Under the pieces are notes generated by a model. That model was not told where the DNA came from and ran no database searches. It saw nothing but the letters and a program-made list of their open reading frames with translations. This document shows positions 5,279-11,459 of a stretch of 12,300 nucleotides of DNA, piece after piece. How positions within the stretch are numbered: the stretch's first letter is position 1; every line of letters starts with the position of its first letter. The stretch lies in the NCBI GenBank assembly GCA_946478755.1, contig CAMLDJ010000156.1:1-12300 (forward strand), read 5' to 3'. The DNA is from an uncultured Pedobacter sp. (GTDB lineage: Bacteria; Bacteroidota; Bacteroidia; Sphingobacteriales; Sphingobacteriaceae). Position numbers and translations under genes: made by a program.

Positions 5279-6352
5279 ATGGAAACACAAGAATTAACAG
5301 TAATAGAACATCCTGAATTATTGCAGGTAGTTCAAAAAAGTAACATCGAATTATCCAAAGCAGAAAAATATGCCGCGGGTTACGCTCCGTTTATGAGTGA
5401 AGTTCTCGGACAAACGGACATCATCAAAGGATTGGATAAAACAAATCCGGTCCATGCCGCCACAGCGAAGCGGGCAAGCCTTGATCTTGGAAAGATACTT
5501 AGCAGAGCGACAGACAAGAAAAAAGCTGATAAAGAGCTTTTACTTCTTGAAACCCGGCACATTGATAATCTGTTTGGTCTTGTTGAAACTACCGGTCGTT
5601 TAGGCCAGAAAGATGCCAAAGACATATTTGAATATGCTGAACGCATCGAAAACGAAAGGCTTCTAAAATTAGAATCAAATCGTAAGGCCCTGCTTGTTGA
5701 CTATGGCCCGCTTAATCAATTCGTTGATCTAAAATTGATGGACGAAGAAACCTTTCAGGCTTATCTTTCAAAGGAAAAATTTGCTTTCGAGGCGAAACAG
5801 AAAGCCGATGCTGAAGCGGAAAAGAAACGCATTGCGGATGAAAAGAAAGCGTTGGCAGATAAAAAGGCGAAAGAAAAATCTGAGGCTGAAGAACGAGAAC
5901 GGATCCGCAAAGAGAACGAGGAATTAAGAAAGGCTAATGAAGCTAAAGAAAAAGAACTGGCCGATGAGCGAGAAAGAGTAGTCAAAGAAAACGCTGAACG
6001 TGATCGCATAGCTAAAATAGAGTCCGATAAGCAGGCTAAAATTCAAGCTGACCTAAAGGCTGAGAATGAGCGCATAGCCAAGGAACTGCAAGCAAAGAAA
6101 GATCAGGAAGAAAAAGAGCACGAAGAAGAAAAACAGCGCATCCAAAATGAAAGTTCCGAGCGTATCGCAAAAGAAAAAGCGGCGAAACTTGCTCCCGAAC
6201 GCGAAAAGGTAAAGGTGTTCTTTTCGGAATTTGAAAAGTTAAAATTCCCTGACTTGACCAGCGCAGAAGGAATGGCTATGTCGATAAGAGTGAATGAGGC
6301 TCTTTTAATAGTTCGCAAACTAATTATTTCTGATTCTAAAAATTTACTGTAA
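5279..6352 (+). CDS. Long coiled-coil phage protein, DUF1351-like, recombination-associated
   Basis: A 357-aa cytosolic protein. The N-terminal region (1-155) is helical: ELSKAEKYAAGYAPFMSEV, then DKTNPVHAATAKRASLDLGK, resembling phage DUF1351-type proteins found beside RecT genes. Residues about 160-310 are an almost unbroken charged coiled coil, rich in Glu, Lys, Ala and Arg. The C-terminal 45 residues form a small capping helix pair (FFSEFEKLKFPDL). Its stop overlaps the ATG of the recombinase-like gene by one base. By position it may be a cofactor for the annealing protein or a host-nuclease inhibitor. The family link is from memory and moderate; the coiled coil is plain. Confidence 0.7.
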   Translation: METQELTVIEHPELLQVVQKSNIELSKAEKYAAGYAPFMSEVLGQTDIIKGLDKTNPVHAATAKRASLDLGKILSRATDKKKADKELLLLETRHIDNLFGLVETTGRLGQKDAKDIFEYAERIENERLLKLESNRKALLVDYGPLNQFVDLKLMDEETFQAYLSKEKFAFEAKQKADAEAEKKRIADEKKALADKKAKEKSEAEERERIRKENEELRKANEAKEKELADERERVVKENAERDRIAKIESDKQAKIQADLKAENERIAKELQAKKDQEEKEHEEEKQRIQNESSERIAKEKAAKLAPEREKVKVFFSEFEKLKFPDLTSAEGMAMSIRVNEALLIVRKLIISDSKNLL

Positions 6353-7263
6353 TGGAAGAAACACAAGAGTTACAAGTGGTAAACATTTCAGGTAATGAAG
6401 TGGCTTACCTGCAAGACAAGGCGCAGATAGATGTGCAAATATCAACAGCAAAAGCATTCCCAAGGAACATTAAACGTTCGGTAGAAAATGCAATAGCTAC
6501 GGTGACAATGGACACTGAAACCGCGTCTACCTGCACATATTCGGTGCCAAGGGGCGGTAAAGCGGTTACAGGGCCTAGCGTTCACCTGGCTAAAATACTT
6601 GCTCAATGCTGGGGGAACATGAGAATCGAAGCTAAAGTAATAGGAGTAGAGGATAAGCACGTGACCAGTCAGGCAGTTGCATTTGATCTGGAGAACAACG
6701 TAGCTATTAAAGTGGAAGTGAAGCGGTCAATCATGACAAGGACAGGACGGATGAATGACGATATGATTGTCGTTACCGGGAATGCTGGTAATTCTATTGC
6801 TCTCCGTAATGCTATTCTTTCAGTTGTTCCAAAAGCGGTTACGGATAAAGTGTATGGCGCCGCTAAGCAAACAATAACCGGCAACATTTCGGACTCAACA
6901 AAACTGTTAAAAAGAAGGAAGCAGGTTTTTGATGGGTTAATGAACACCTATTCGTTGACCGAAAAAGAAATACTTGCAGCAGTAGGCAAAGCAGCGGTTG
7001 ACCATATAACTGGTGATGATCTGGTTGTTTTAATTGGGATCGGCCAAGCGATTAAGGACGGAGATACGACTATTGATGCTGCATTCAAAGGCATGAAGGA
7101 TAATACTCCAGCTGATATAAACAAAGAGTCTGAGCGCATCGCCTCACTAATAGAGGACGCTACAACGGTACAAGATCTTGATGCTTTAAAAGGCAACATT
7201 AAGCCTGAGCAACAGGACCTATTTAACCAGAAGTATAACGAGTTAGACGGTAAAGCAGCATGA
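6352..7263 (+). CDS. Probable phage single-strand annealing recombinase
   Basis: A 303-aa protein. A central conserved block includes PRGGKAVTGPSVHLAKI (66-82), LAQCWGNM (83-90), AFDLE (110-114) and TGNAGNSIALRNAI (142-155), then SVVPKA. This pattern (rGGk-itGPs-rLa-a-WGN, then R-ai-aviP) recurs in a phage family encoded next to exonucleases, and I interpret it as an annealing (RecT/Redbeta-type) function. The C-terminus (about 256-303) is a separate helical tail after an Asp/Asn linker. It is not classic RecT, Erf or Sak by motif. It overlaps the YqaJ-type nuclease gene by 4 bp, the usual pairing of annealing protein and 5'-3' exonuclease. Family recognition is good; activity is inferred. 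Confidence 0.68.
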   Translation: MEETQELQVVNISGNEVAYLQDKAQIDVQISTAKAFPRNIKRSVENAIATVTMDTETASTCTYSVPRGGKAVTGPSVHLAKILAQCWGNMRIEAKVIGVEDKHVTSQAVAFDLENNVAIKVEVKRSIMTRTGRMNDDMIVVTGNAGNSIALRNAILSVVPKAVTDKVYGAAKQTITGNISDSTKLLKRRKQVFDGLMNTYSLTEKEILAAVGKAAVDHITGDDLVVLIGIGQAIKDGDTTIDAAFKGMKDNTPADINKESERIASLIEDATTVQDLDALKGNIKPEQQDLFNQKYNELDGKAA

Positions 7264-8015
7264 TAGATTTTTCAAAGCAATTAATCAGATGCAGCAGTAT
7301 TGGCGCTATAATGTCTAATGGTCGCGCTAAAGGCTCCGGAATGGGAGATACTGCAAAAGGAAAGCTGGAGCAGATATACCTTGAAGCGACGACCAGCAGG
7401 AAAAAAGAGTACAGCTCTAAGCATATTGAAAAAGGTTTGGCCTGCGAGGAAGATGCGATAACACTTTTGTCAAGGCATAAAAAGAAGTTCTTTACTAAGA
7501 ACACAGAACGTTTAAACAACGACTGGCTAACCGGTGAGCCCGATATAATAGACGGCAAAGAAGGGTTTGATACTAAATGCTCATGGGATATCTGGACATT
7601 TCCCAGATTCGATACAAAGCTCGACTCTACCTATGAAAATCAGAATCACGGATATATCGATCTGACCGGGGCTGAAAAATGGACTACAGTTTATTGCTTG
7701 GTTAACGCTACAGCTGACGCAATCGACAGCGAAAAGAAGTCTATTTATTATAAACTCGGTTGCCCTGACGAAAACGACCCGGTATACATCGAGAAGCTGG
7801 TAGAAATTGAAAAGAATATGATTTTCGATATGGCGGTTTTCAAAAAACACAACCCTTATTATGATCTGATGGTTTCCGACTGGACTTATGATCTGCCAAT
7901 GAAGCACCGAATTAAGGAGTTTGTAACCATGAGAGACGATGAAGCAATCGAAGCTATCCATAACAGAATAGAAAACGAATGCAGGCCTTATTTGGACTCA
8001 TTGAATTACTTGTAA
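7260..8015 (+). CDS. YqaJ-like PD-(D/E)xK exonuclease
   Basis: A 251-aa nuclease of the lambda-exonuclease/YqaJ superfamily. Visible motifs run in order: the conserved helix KGLACEEDAI (58-67) with an acidic residue at 63-64; TGEPDIID (91-98) with catalytic D95; GFDTKCSW (102-109) giving D104-x-K106; and ENQNHGYIDLTG (126-137) with the glutamine of the YxxQ-type motif near Q128. It would resect double-stranded DNA ends to give 3' single strands for the adjacent annealing protein. ATG 7260 overlaps the recombinase stop as ATGA. Its length fits the family. Catalytic residues all appear present. Confidence 0.85.
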   Translation: MIDFSKQLIRCSSIGAIMSNGRAKGSGMGDTAKGKLEQIYLEATTSRKKEYSSKHIEKGLACEEDAITLLSRHKKKFFTKNTERLNNDWLTGEPDIIDGKEGFDTKCSWDIWTFPRFDTKLDSTYENQNHGYIDLTGAEKWTTVYCLVNATADAIDSEKKSIYYKLGCPDENDPVYIEKLVEIEKNMIFDMAVFKKHNPYYDLMVSDWTYDLPMKHRIKEFVTMRDDEAIEAIHNRIENECRPYLDSLNYL

Positions 8016-8048
8016 TGTTCCAAGCTTATTACTGCAAATAAAATTACC

Positions 8049-8720
8049 ATGGCAGATAACAAACAATCATTTTTATTACACACCGACATTGTTCATTTGC
8101 TGGACCAGTTGCCAGATGAAACAGCTGGTAAACTGTTTAAAATTATACTGGATTACGTTAATGATCGTGATCCAGTAGTCGAAGATTTCACCTTAAAAAT
8201 TGCCTTTGAACCTATCAAACAGCAACTGAAAAGGAGCCTAAAAAAATGGGAAGAAGTGAAGCAAACACGATCAAATTCAGGGTCAAAAGGAGGTGTTAAA
8301 AGCGGCGAAACAAGACGCTTAAAAGCTGAGTTAAGGAAGCAAAAAGAAACAAACGAAGCAATTGCTTTAAAGTTGAAGCAAAACGAAGCAAACGAAGCTG
8401 TAAGTGTTAATGTAAGTGTTAATGTTATTGATGATGTTGAAGTAAAAGAAAAAACGTCATCGTCATCATTGTTCACAATCCATGATTTTGAAAAGGAAAT
8501 CGTAATAGCAGACAACGAATTTACACTGCTTGCTGTAAGGAAAACCAATAGAACCATGGATCAATTGTCTGGTTTCCTAAAAGTGTTCCTGGTAGAGCAG
8601 AAAGCACTTACAAAAATTGTCTGGCAGAACTCAACAGACGCCAAAAGCCACTTTATTAACTGGGTAAAAAAACAGCAGGTCCAAACGCTAACTGGGTATA
8701 CCCCTCAAATGACTAACTAA
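8049..8720 (+). CDS. DUF6291-like phage replication protein
   Basis: A 223-aa protein. The N-terminal 80 residues match the DUF6291 pattern: SFLLHTDIVHLLDQLPDE, LFKIILDYVND, AFEPIKQQLKR, KKWEEVKQTRSNSGSKGG. Residues 85-140 are a low-complexity linker with KQNEANEA and SVNVSVNV runs and a TSSSS stretch. The C-terminal part (about 143-210) is a small helical domain ending HFINWVKKQQ, as in Bacteroidota phage replication organisers. Its stop overlaps the helicase-like gene by one base, supporting a role in recruiting that helicase to the origin, which is inferred. A 33-bp gap separates it from the nuclease gene. Confidence 0.78.
   Translation: MADNKQSFLLHTDIVHLLDQLPDETAGKLFKIILDYVNDRDPVVEDFTLKIAFEPIKQQLKRSLKKWEEVKQTRSNSGSKGGVKSGETRRLKAELRKQKETNEAIALKLKQNEANEAVSVNVSVNVIDDVEVKEKTSSSSLFTIHDFEKEIVIADNEFTLLAVRKTNRTMDQLSGFLKVFLVEQKALTKIVWQNSTDAKSHFINWVKKQQVQTLTGYTPQMTN
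8400..8423 (+). repeat. Two-copy 12-bp tandem repeat in the replication-protein linker
   Basis: GTAAGTGTTAAT occurs twice in tandem and encodes the SVNVSVNV stretch. Just upstream, AACGAAGC units repeat near 8380-8398. Being a multiple of 3, copy changes would lengthen or shorten the linker without a frameshift. Confidence 0.7.
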
Positions 8721-9715
8721 TGATCAGAAATCTAGAAGAATTACGGGACGAGGTTAATCATTTGAGGGAATCAGGAGTACAGAGGGGTCGTGATACAGGG
8801 TTCAAGTGCTTAGATGAGCTTTATTCAGTGAAGGAAGGCAGCTTTTCAATATTCCTTGGCGCTCCAACACATGGTAAGAGTGAAGTAATATTTGAGCTTA
8901 TCTTGAACCAGTCCATAAAGTTTGGGGACAAAGGATTGATACTATCTCCTGAAACAGGGAAGCCGGCTCAGATAGTTATGGAATTGCTGCATAAATACAT
9001 CGGAAAATCGGCGTATTCAACAAACCCTTATCACTGTACCGAGTTGGAGTATAACACGGCCTTCAATTGGGTTAACTATCATTTTGTAATTGCCGATGAC
9101 GAAAAATCAAGCTATTCTTTTGATGAGCTTATAAGCCAAATTGACAAGTACGAGCGAGATCATAAATGTGTCTTTAAAAATTTCATGGCTGAACCATGGA
9201 ATGAGTTAAATCACAAAATTGCCCTTCAACAAAATTCAGGTAGGCAGGATTTGGCCATAGAAGATGAATTGACACAGCTAAGGAGGTATTGTGATAGAAC
9301 GCTTAAGCATGCATTTTTGAGTTTTCATCCGTCATTTCAGTCGCTCGTAAAGGATCAGCAAAGCGGTCTTTCATACTACGAAATGCCGAAAGCCAGAGAA
9401 GCCGCAGGCGGACAGGCTACTTTAAGGAAGGCGTTCAGCTGGATAAACATTTGGCGTCCTCCTGTTGGCGTTATTGACCCGACAACGGGTGTTCCGTATG
9501 CTGATAACGAGGTTTTTCTGCAGGTTGAAAAATCAAAACCAAAAGGCATAGGCAAAAAGGGGTTATGCAGGCTTTATTGGGACTGGAAGAAAAACAGGTA
9601 TTACGAAAATGTTGATGGACGCGCTAGCTATGCTTTTGAACATGAAAAGTCAACGCCTGTATATCATCAAACATCAATATTACCAAGTAAAGAATTTGAA
9701 AAAGCTCCCTTTTAA
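8720..9715 (+). CDS. DnaB-like (RecA-fold) replicative helicase/ATPase
   Basis: A 331-aa ATPase. Walker A is GAPTHGKS (47-54). LILSPETG (73-80) matches the DnaB 'Slem' glutamate region. The Walker B equivalent reads FMAEPWNEL (155-163), with Glu in place of the usual Asp of DPWNEL. SFHPS (201-205) supplies the sensor-type histidine. The late EVFLQVEKSKPKGIGKKG segment (264-281) fits the DnaB tail with the arginine/lysine finger area. The DnaB N-terminal domain is missing and there is no primase domain, so loading probably depends on the upstream replication protein. It overlaps the flanking genes by one base on each side. The fold is clear; helicase activity is inferred. Confidence 0.82.
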   Translation: MIRNLEELRDEVNHLRESGVQRGRDTGFKCLDELYSVKEGSFSIFLGAPTHGKSEVIFELILNQSIKFGDKGLILSPETGKPAQIVMELLHKYIGKSAYSTNPYHCTELEYNTAFNWVNYHFVIADDEKSSYSFDELISQIDKYERDHKCVFKNFMAEPWNELNHKIALQQNSGRQDLAIEDELTQLRRYCDRTLKHAFLSFHPSFQSLVKDQQSGLSYYEMPKAREAAGGQATLRKAFSWINIWRPPVGVIDPTTGVPYADNEVFLQVEKSKPKGIGKKGLCRLYWDWKKNRYYENVDGRASYAFEHEKSTPVYHQTSILPSKEFEKAPF

Positions 9716-10077
9716 TGGAAATAAACTGGAAAGAACTGGCGGAGAAATACCAGATGGAAGCAGAAATATATGCCTTGGCCTATGAAGATGTTTTAAAGCC
9801 TATACGAATGATTGCAGCAATGCAAGGGGTACTTGTCCAGATGGAGAGCGAACGGTTAAAATTTGAGAAGAAAAGGGGTAAGAGCGATAAATCAAAGGAG
9901 ACAGGAGATAGGATAGACATTTTGATGAGCGGCCTTGATGAGTTATCAGGGATAGCCGAAAAGAATATTTCTCTCAGGCAGCAATTAAAATATAAATCAA
10001 TATGGCTTGTAAAAGCTGAACAGGAATTAGAAAAACTAAGAAAACAATTATCATGGGACGACTCAGCAACGCCTTAA
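9715..10077 (+). CDS. Coiled-coil phage protein, unknown function
   Basis: A 120-aa, highly charged and helical protein. Heptad-like stretches lie around residues 36-55 (MQGVLVQMESERLKFEKK) and 82-112 (NISLRQQLKY, then KAEQELEKLRKQL). No catalytic or metal motif is seen. The start overlaps the helicase stop (TAATG), so it is translated in step with it. Its 3' end overlaps the next gene by 25 bp. A helicase accessory role would suit the position but is not shown. Confidence 0.7.
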   Translation: MEINWKELAEKYQMEAEIYALAYEDVLKPIRMIAAMQGVLVQMESERLKFEKKRGKSDKSKETGDRIDILMSGLDELSGIAEKNISLRQQLKYKSIWLVKAEQELEKLRKQLSWDDSATP

Positions 10078-10256
10078 ACTGGACCACAAATTACCTGAAT
10101 GAAATGCCTGTAAACACTCAGGTTGCAGTTCGTGACGTGCCGGTTCATGACAAGAATCTATTCATTGATTGTGCCAAGCAGTATATCGATTGGTATGGAG
10201 GGGCCGAGTTCAGTGAAGATTACCGGAAGTTAAGAAAGATAGGAGGCATTCCATGA
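10053..10256 (+). CDS. Small phage protein, unknown function
   Basis: A 67-aa protein starting ATG 10053, overlapping the end of the coiled-coil gene by 25 bp in another frame. It has an N-terminal helix (LSNALNWTTNYLNEM), then a beta segment, then FIDCAKQYIDWYGG and a basic tail. It holds one Cys and no membrane segment. The coding end contains the AGGAGG (10241-10246) that serves the next gene. I do not recognise the family. Confidence 0.65.
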   Translation: MGRLSNALNWTTNYLNEMPVNTQVAVRDVPVHDKNLFIDCAKQYIDWYGGAEFSEDYRKLRKIGGIP

Positions 10257-10546
10257 CGCTAAAAGATCAATTTGAATGGACGGAAAACGGCTTAAAGCTT
10301 TTAGAGAAGATCCAGTCAATTATTGCAGAAAACGGAGGTCGGGACGCCATGATTGAAATAATGGAGGCCGAGGCCGGCAATACTTATCTAAGTGAAAGAT
10401 CAAAAGAAAAGGAGGTTTTCAAATTAACTATAAAGCATGACATCCCATATATAGTTGCTCATAGGATGCTAAATATGGATTACCGAAAGTTTGCAAGAAA
10501 AATTACAGAATATAAAACAAAAGAATTATGTGGTACATCACTTTAA
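10253..10546 (+). CDS. Small phage protein, unknown function
   Basis: A 97-aa mixed-charge helical protein. Its ATG 10253 overlaps the previous stop (ATGA) and has a consensus AGGAGG (10241-10246) with a 6-nt spacer. This is the best Shine-Dalgarno in the window and unusual for Bacteroidota, so this protein may be made at a high level. Residues about 60-90 (FKLTIKHDIPYIVAHRMLNMDYRKF) could form a small HTH-like helix pair, but I cannot assign it. The end overlaps the next frame by 19 bp. Confidence 0.68.
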   Translation: MTLKDQFEWTENGLKLLEKIQSIIAENGGRDAMIEIMEAEAGNTYLSERSKEKEVFKLTIKHDIPYIVAHRMLNMDYRKFARKITEYKTKELCGTSL

Positions 10547-10842
10547 ACACAAAAACAGCCAGGTTAATTGCAATAGTTGCAGGTATCCTTTTGCTTGCCG
10601 GATTGATTTACGCTTACTCAGGAGATTGGAGAGGGTTTAATAATACTTATTTGGGGTCGGCAGACGTGAAGGAATCAATATTAACACCCAATGATTTTAA
10701 AGCAGCCTTTGCCAGTTCTAAATCAGCAGAGGTAATGCGCTGTTTACTGTTTTTCATCGCTACCTCATTCAGTTTATTTGAAAGCCTTGAACGTGCTGTA
10801 CCCGGTTTATCCGGCCACATAAGCCGTGCAAGTTCAGCCTGA
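10528..10842 (+). CDS. Putative single-pass membrane protein, antisense-overlapped by an HTH gene
   Basis: A 104-aa frame. Residues 11-30 form a convincing membrane helix (ARLIAIVAGILLLAGLIYAY), followed by SGDW. It starts ATG 10528, overlapping the previous gene by 19 bp as others here do. From 10647 on, its 3' two-thirds is the complement of the minus-strand HTH gene, so residues after about 40 may be a by-product of that gene's codons. Either a short membrane protein with an antisense-constrained tail is real, or only the HTH gene is. The first 40 residues look genuine. Confidence 0.42.
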   Translation: MWYITLNTKTARLIAIVAGILLLAGLIYAYSGDWRGFNNTYLGSADVKESILTPNDFKAAFASSKSAEVMRCLLFFIATSFSLFESLERAVPGLSGHISRASSA

Positions 10843-10883
10843 TTAATTAAGGGATTATCAATAAGAAATTGCTTTAAATCCAT
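10647..10883 (-). CDS. Small repressor-like HTH protein (distal regulator)
   Basis: A 78-aa DNA-binding protein. INQAELARLMWPDKPGTARS (13-32), then RLSNKLNEV (33-41), is the HTH pattern of small Bacteroidota phage/plasmid regulators. ITSADLELAKAALKSLGV (50-67) forms the following helix, with the end disordered. It is the only minus-strand gene among the early plus-strand genes. A good promoter ends just at its ATG (10889-10918), and a 16-bp palindrome lies upstream, suggesting autoregulation and control of the divergent gene at 11018. It covers most of the plus-strand frame 10528-10842. The domain is clear; the regulatory role is inferred. Confidence 0.8.
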   Translation of the reverse strand: MDLKQFLIDNPLINQAELARLMWPDKPGTARSRLSNKLNEVAMKNSKQRITSADLELAKAALKSLGVNIDSFTSADPK

Positions 10884-10888
10884 AAAGG

Positions 10889-10918
10889 CAAATATAAGGA
10901 ATAAAAGTATAATACAAA
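10889..10918 (-). promoter_or_regulatory. Promoter of the distal HTH gene, predicted leaderless
   Basis: On the minus strand TTTG (10918-10915), an 18-nt spacer and TATATTTG (10896-10889) match the consensus. The start would fall about at 10883-10884, on or next to the A of the ATG, so the mRNA may be leaderless, as lambda cI mRNA from PRM is. Confidence 0.65.
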
Positions 10919-10970
10919 TGAATTATATATAGTGACAAAACAATGACAATAGTATAATACATATGTATTA
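10906..10970. promoter_or_regulatory. Operator-like direct repeat and palindrome
   Basis: AGTATAATACAAATG (10906-10920) and AGTATAATACATATG (10951-10965) match at 14 of 15 bases, 45 bp apart. The second copy lies within a perfect 16-bp palindrome, TAATACATATGTATTA (10955-10970). The first overlaps the -33 box of the minus-strand promoter. The divergent region between two genes is the expected place for an autoregulated HTH protein to bind. Confidence 0.6.
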
Positions 10971-10980
10971 CATTTACATC

Positions 10981-11017
10981 ATCAAAGCAATACAGCTTTG
11001 GTAAAATCTTAGCGGAT
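10981..11017 (+). promoter_or_regulatory. Leader hairpin element, copy 1 (before the 11018 gene)
   Basis: An 8-bp stem (ATCAAAGC 10981-10988 with GCTTTGGT 10995-11002, one T-G pair) closes a 6-nt loop AATACA. One linker A follows, then AAATCTTAGCGGAT (11004-11017), which abuts the ATG at 11018. The same layout recurs at 11422-11458 with compensating changes in the stem. Probably a translation-control or protein-binding leader; mechanism unknown. CAGCTTTG (10993-11000) also resembles a -7 box, an alternative reading. Confidence 0.65.
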
Positions 11018-11362
11018 ATGAAAACTAAAGCAGCACAACCAGTAATATCAGAAGGTCAGAAAATTTCAAAAACTGTAGGGGTTAACGGAAAGACCCACAA
11101 TCTTACATTACACATGAATTTATACACTTACCCGGATTTTTCTTTTGAATTGATCGATAAGATCACAAACGAAAAGGGTATAGAGGTTGAGGGCGTTTGG
11201 TTTTGGGGTACATACGGTAATAATCACCGTGAACGCTTGGAATTTGATACCAGGAAAGGCCCTGGCTATTTAACTTTCTTAACAGTTGCCAGGTGGTGTA
11301 ACGGTAGAAAGAAAAACGGAACAAAACAGCTTGTAGATATTGTGGAAAAAGGATCAAAATAG
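11018..11362 (+). CDS. Protein of unknown function, first gene after leader element copy 1
   Basis: A 114-aa, basic and beta-rich cytosolic protein. Its body alternates short strands (HNLTLHMNLYTY, DFSFELIDKI, GVWFWGTYG) and ends with a helix around FLTVARWCNGRKKNG. Aromatic residues are frequent. There is no signal, membrane segment or catalytic motif, and I do not recognise it. It starts at ATG 11018, directly after the 14-mer that also precedes the 11460 gene, so the two are probably co-regulated. The region upstream is divergent from the minus-strand HTH gene, whose product may control it. Confidence 0.72.
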   Translation: MKTKAAQPVISEGQKISKTVGVNGKTHNLTLHMNLYTYPDFSFELIDKITNEKGIEVEGVWFWGTYGNNHRERLEFDTRKGPGYLTFLTVARWCNGRKKNGTKQLVDIVEKGSK

Positions 11363-11365
11363 TGT

Positions 11366-11420
11366 TGTCAAACGTGACATGCCCCCGCCTCGCCTTCTCC
11401 GGATGTGCGGGGATTGGGCA
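11366..11420 (+). other. Two adjoining hairpins in the 11363-11459 spacer, one GC-rich
   Basis: TGTCA-AACG-TGACA (11366-11379) is followed at once by a larger stem: TGCCC (11380-11384) with GGGCA (11416-11420), and CCGC (11385-11388) with GCGG (11407-11410), leaving a 5-nt bulge. An alternative register pairs CCCCGC with GCGGGG. No T run follows, so it is not a normal terminator. The GC content is far above the surroundings. Together with the leader hairpin starting at 11422, nearly the whole spacer can fold. Confidence 0.6.
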
Positions 11421-11421
11421 G

Positions 11422-11458
11422 TACAGAGCAATGTAGTTCTGTATAAATCTTAGCGGAT
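11422..11458 (+). promoter_or_regulatory. Leader hairpin element, copy 2 (before the 11460 gene)
   Basis: An 8-bp stem (TACAGAGC 11422-11429 with GTTCTGTA 11436-11443, one G-T pair) closes a 6-nt loop AATGTA. One linker T follows, then AAATCTTAGCGGAT (11445-11458), one base before ATG 11460. Against copy 1, 27 of 37 bases agree. Pairs 1, 2 and 5 of the stem differ on both sides yet still pair, and pair 7 changes G-C to G-T. All other differences are in the loop or linker. Confidence 0.65.
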
Positions 11459-11459
11459 C

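Noticed and set aside
5761..6009. Minus-strand Ser/Phe-rich frame opposite the coiled-coil gene
   Set aside because: Its composition is the complement of Glu/Lys/Ala codons in the coiled coil, a shadow rather than a gene.
8400..8423. Short tandem repeats as a possible CRISPR or replication iteron
   Set aside because: Only two in-frame units without spacers, inside a coding linker; neither CRISPR nor iteron organisation is present.
8153..8557. Minus-strand frame of 134 codons opposite the replication protein
   Set aside because: Low-complexity Thr/Leu repeats mirror the linker repeats of the real gene; no promoter or neighbours on that strand.
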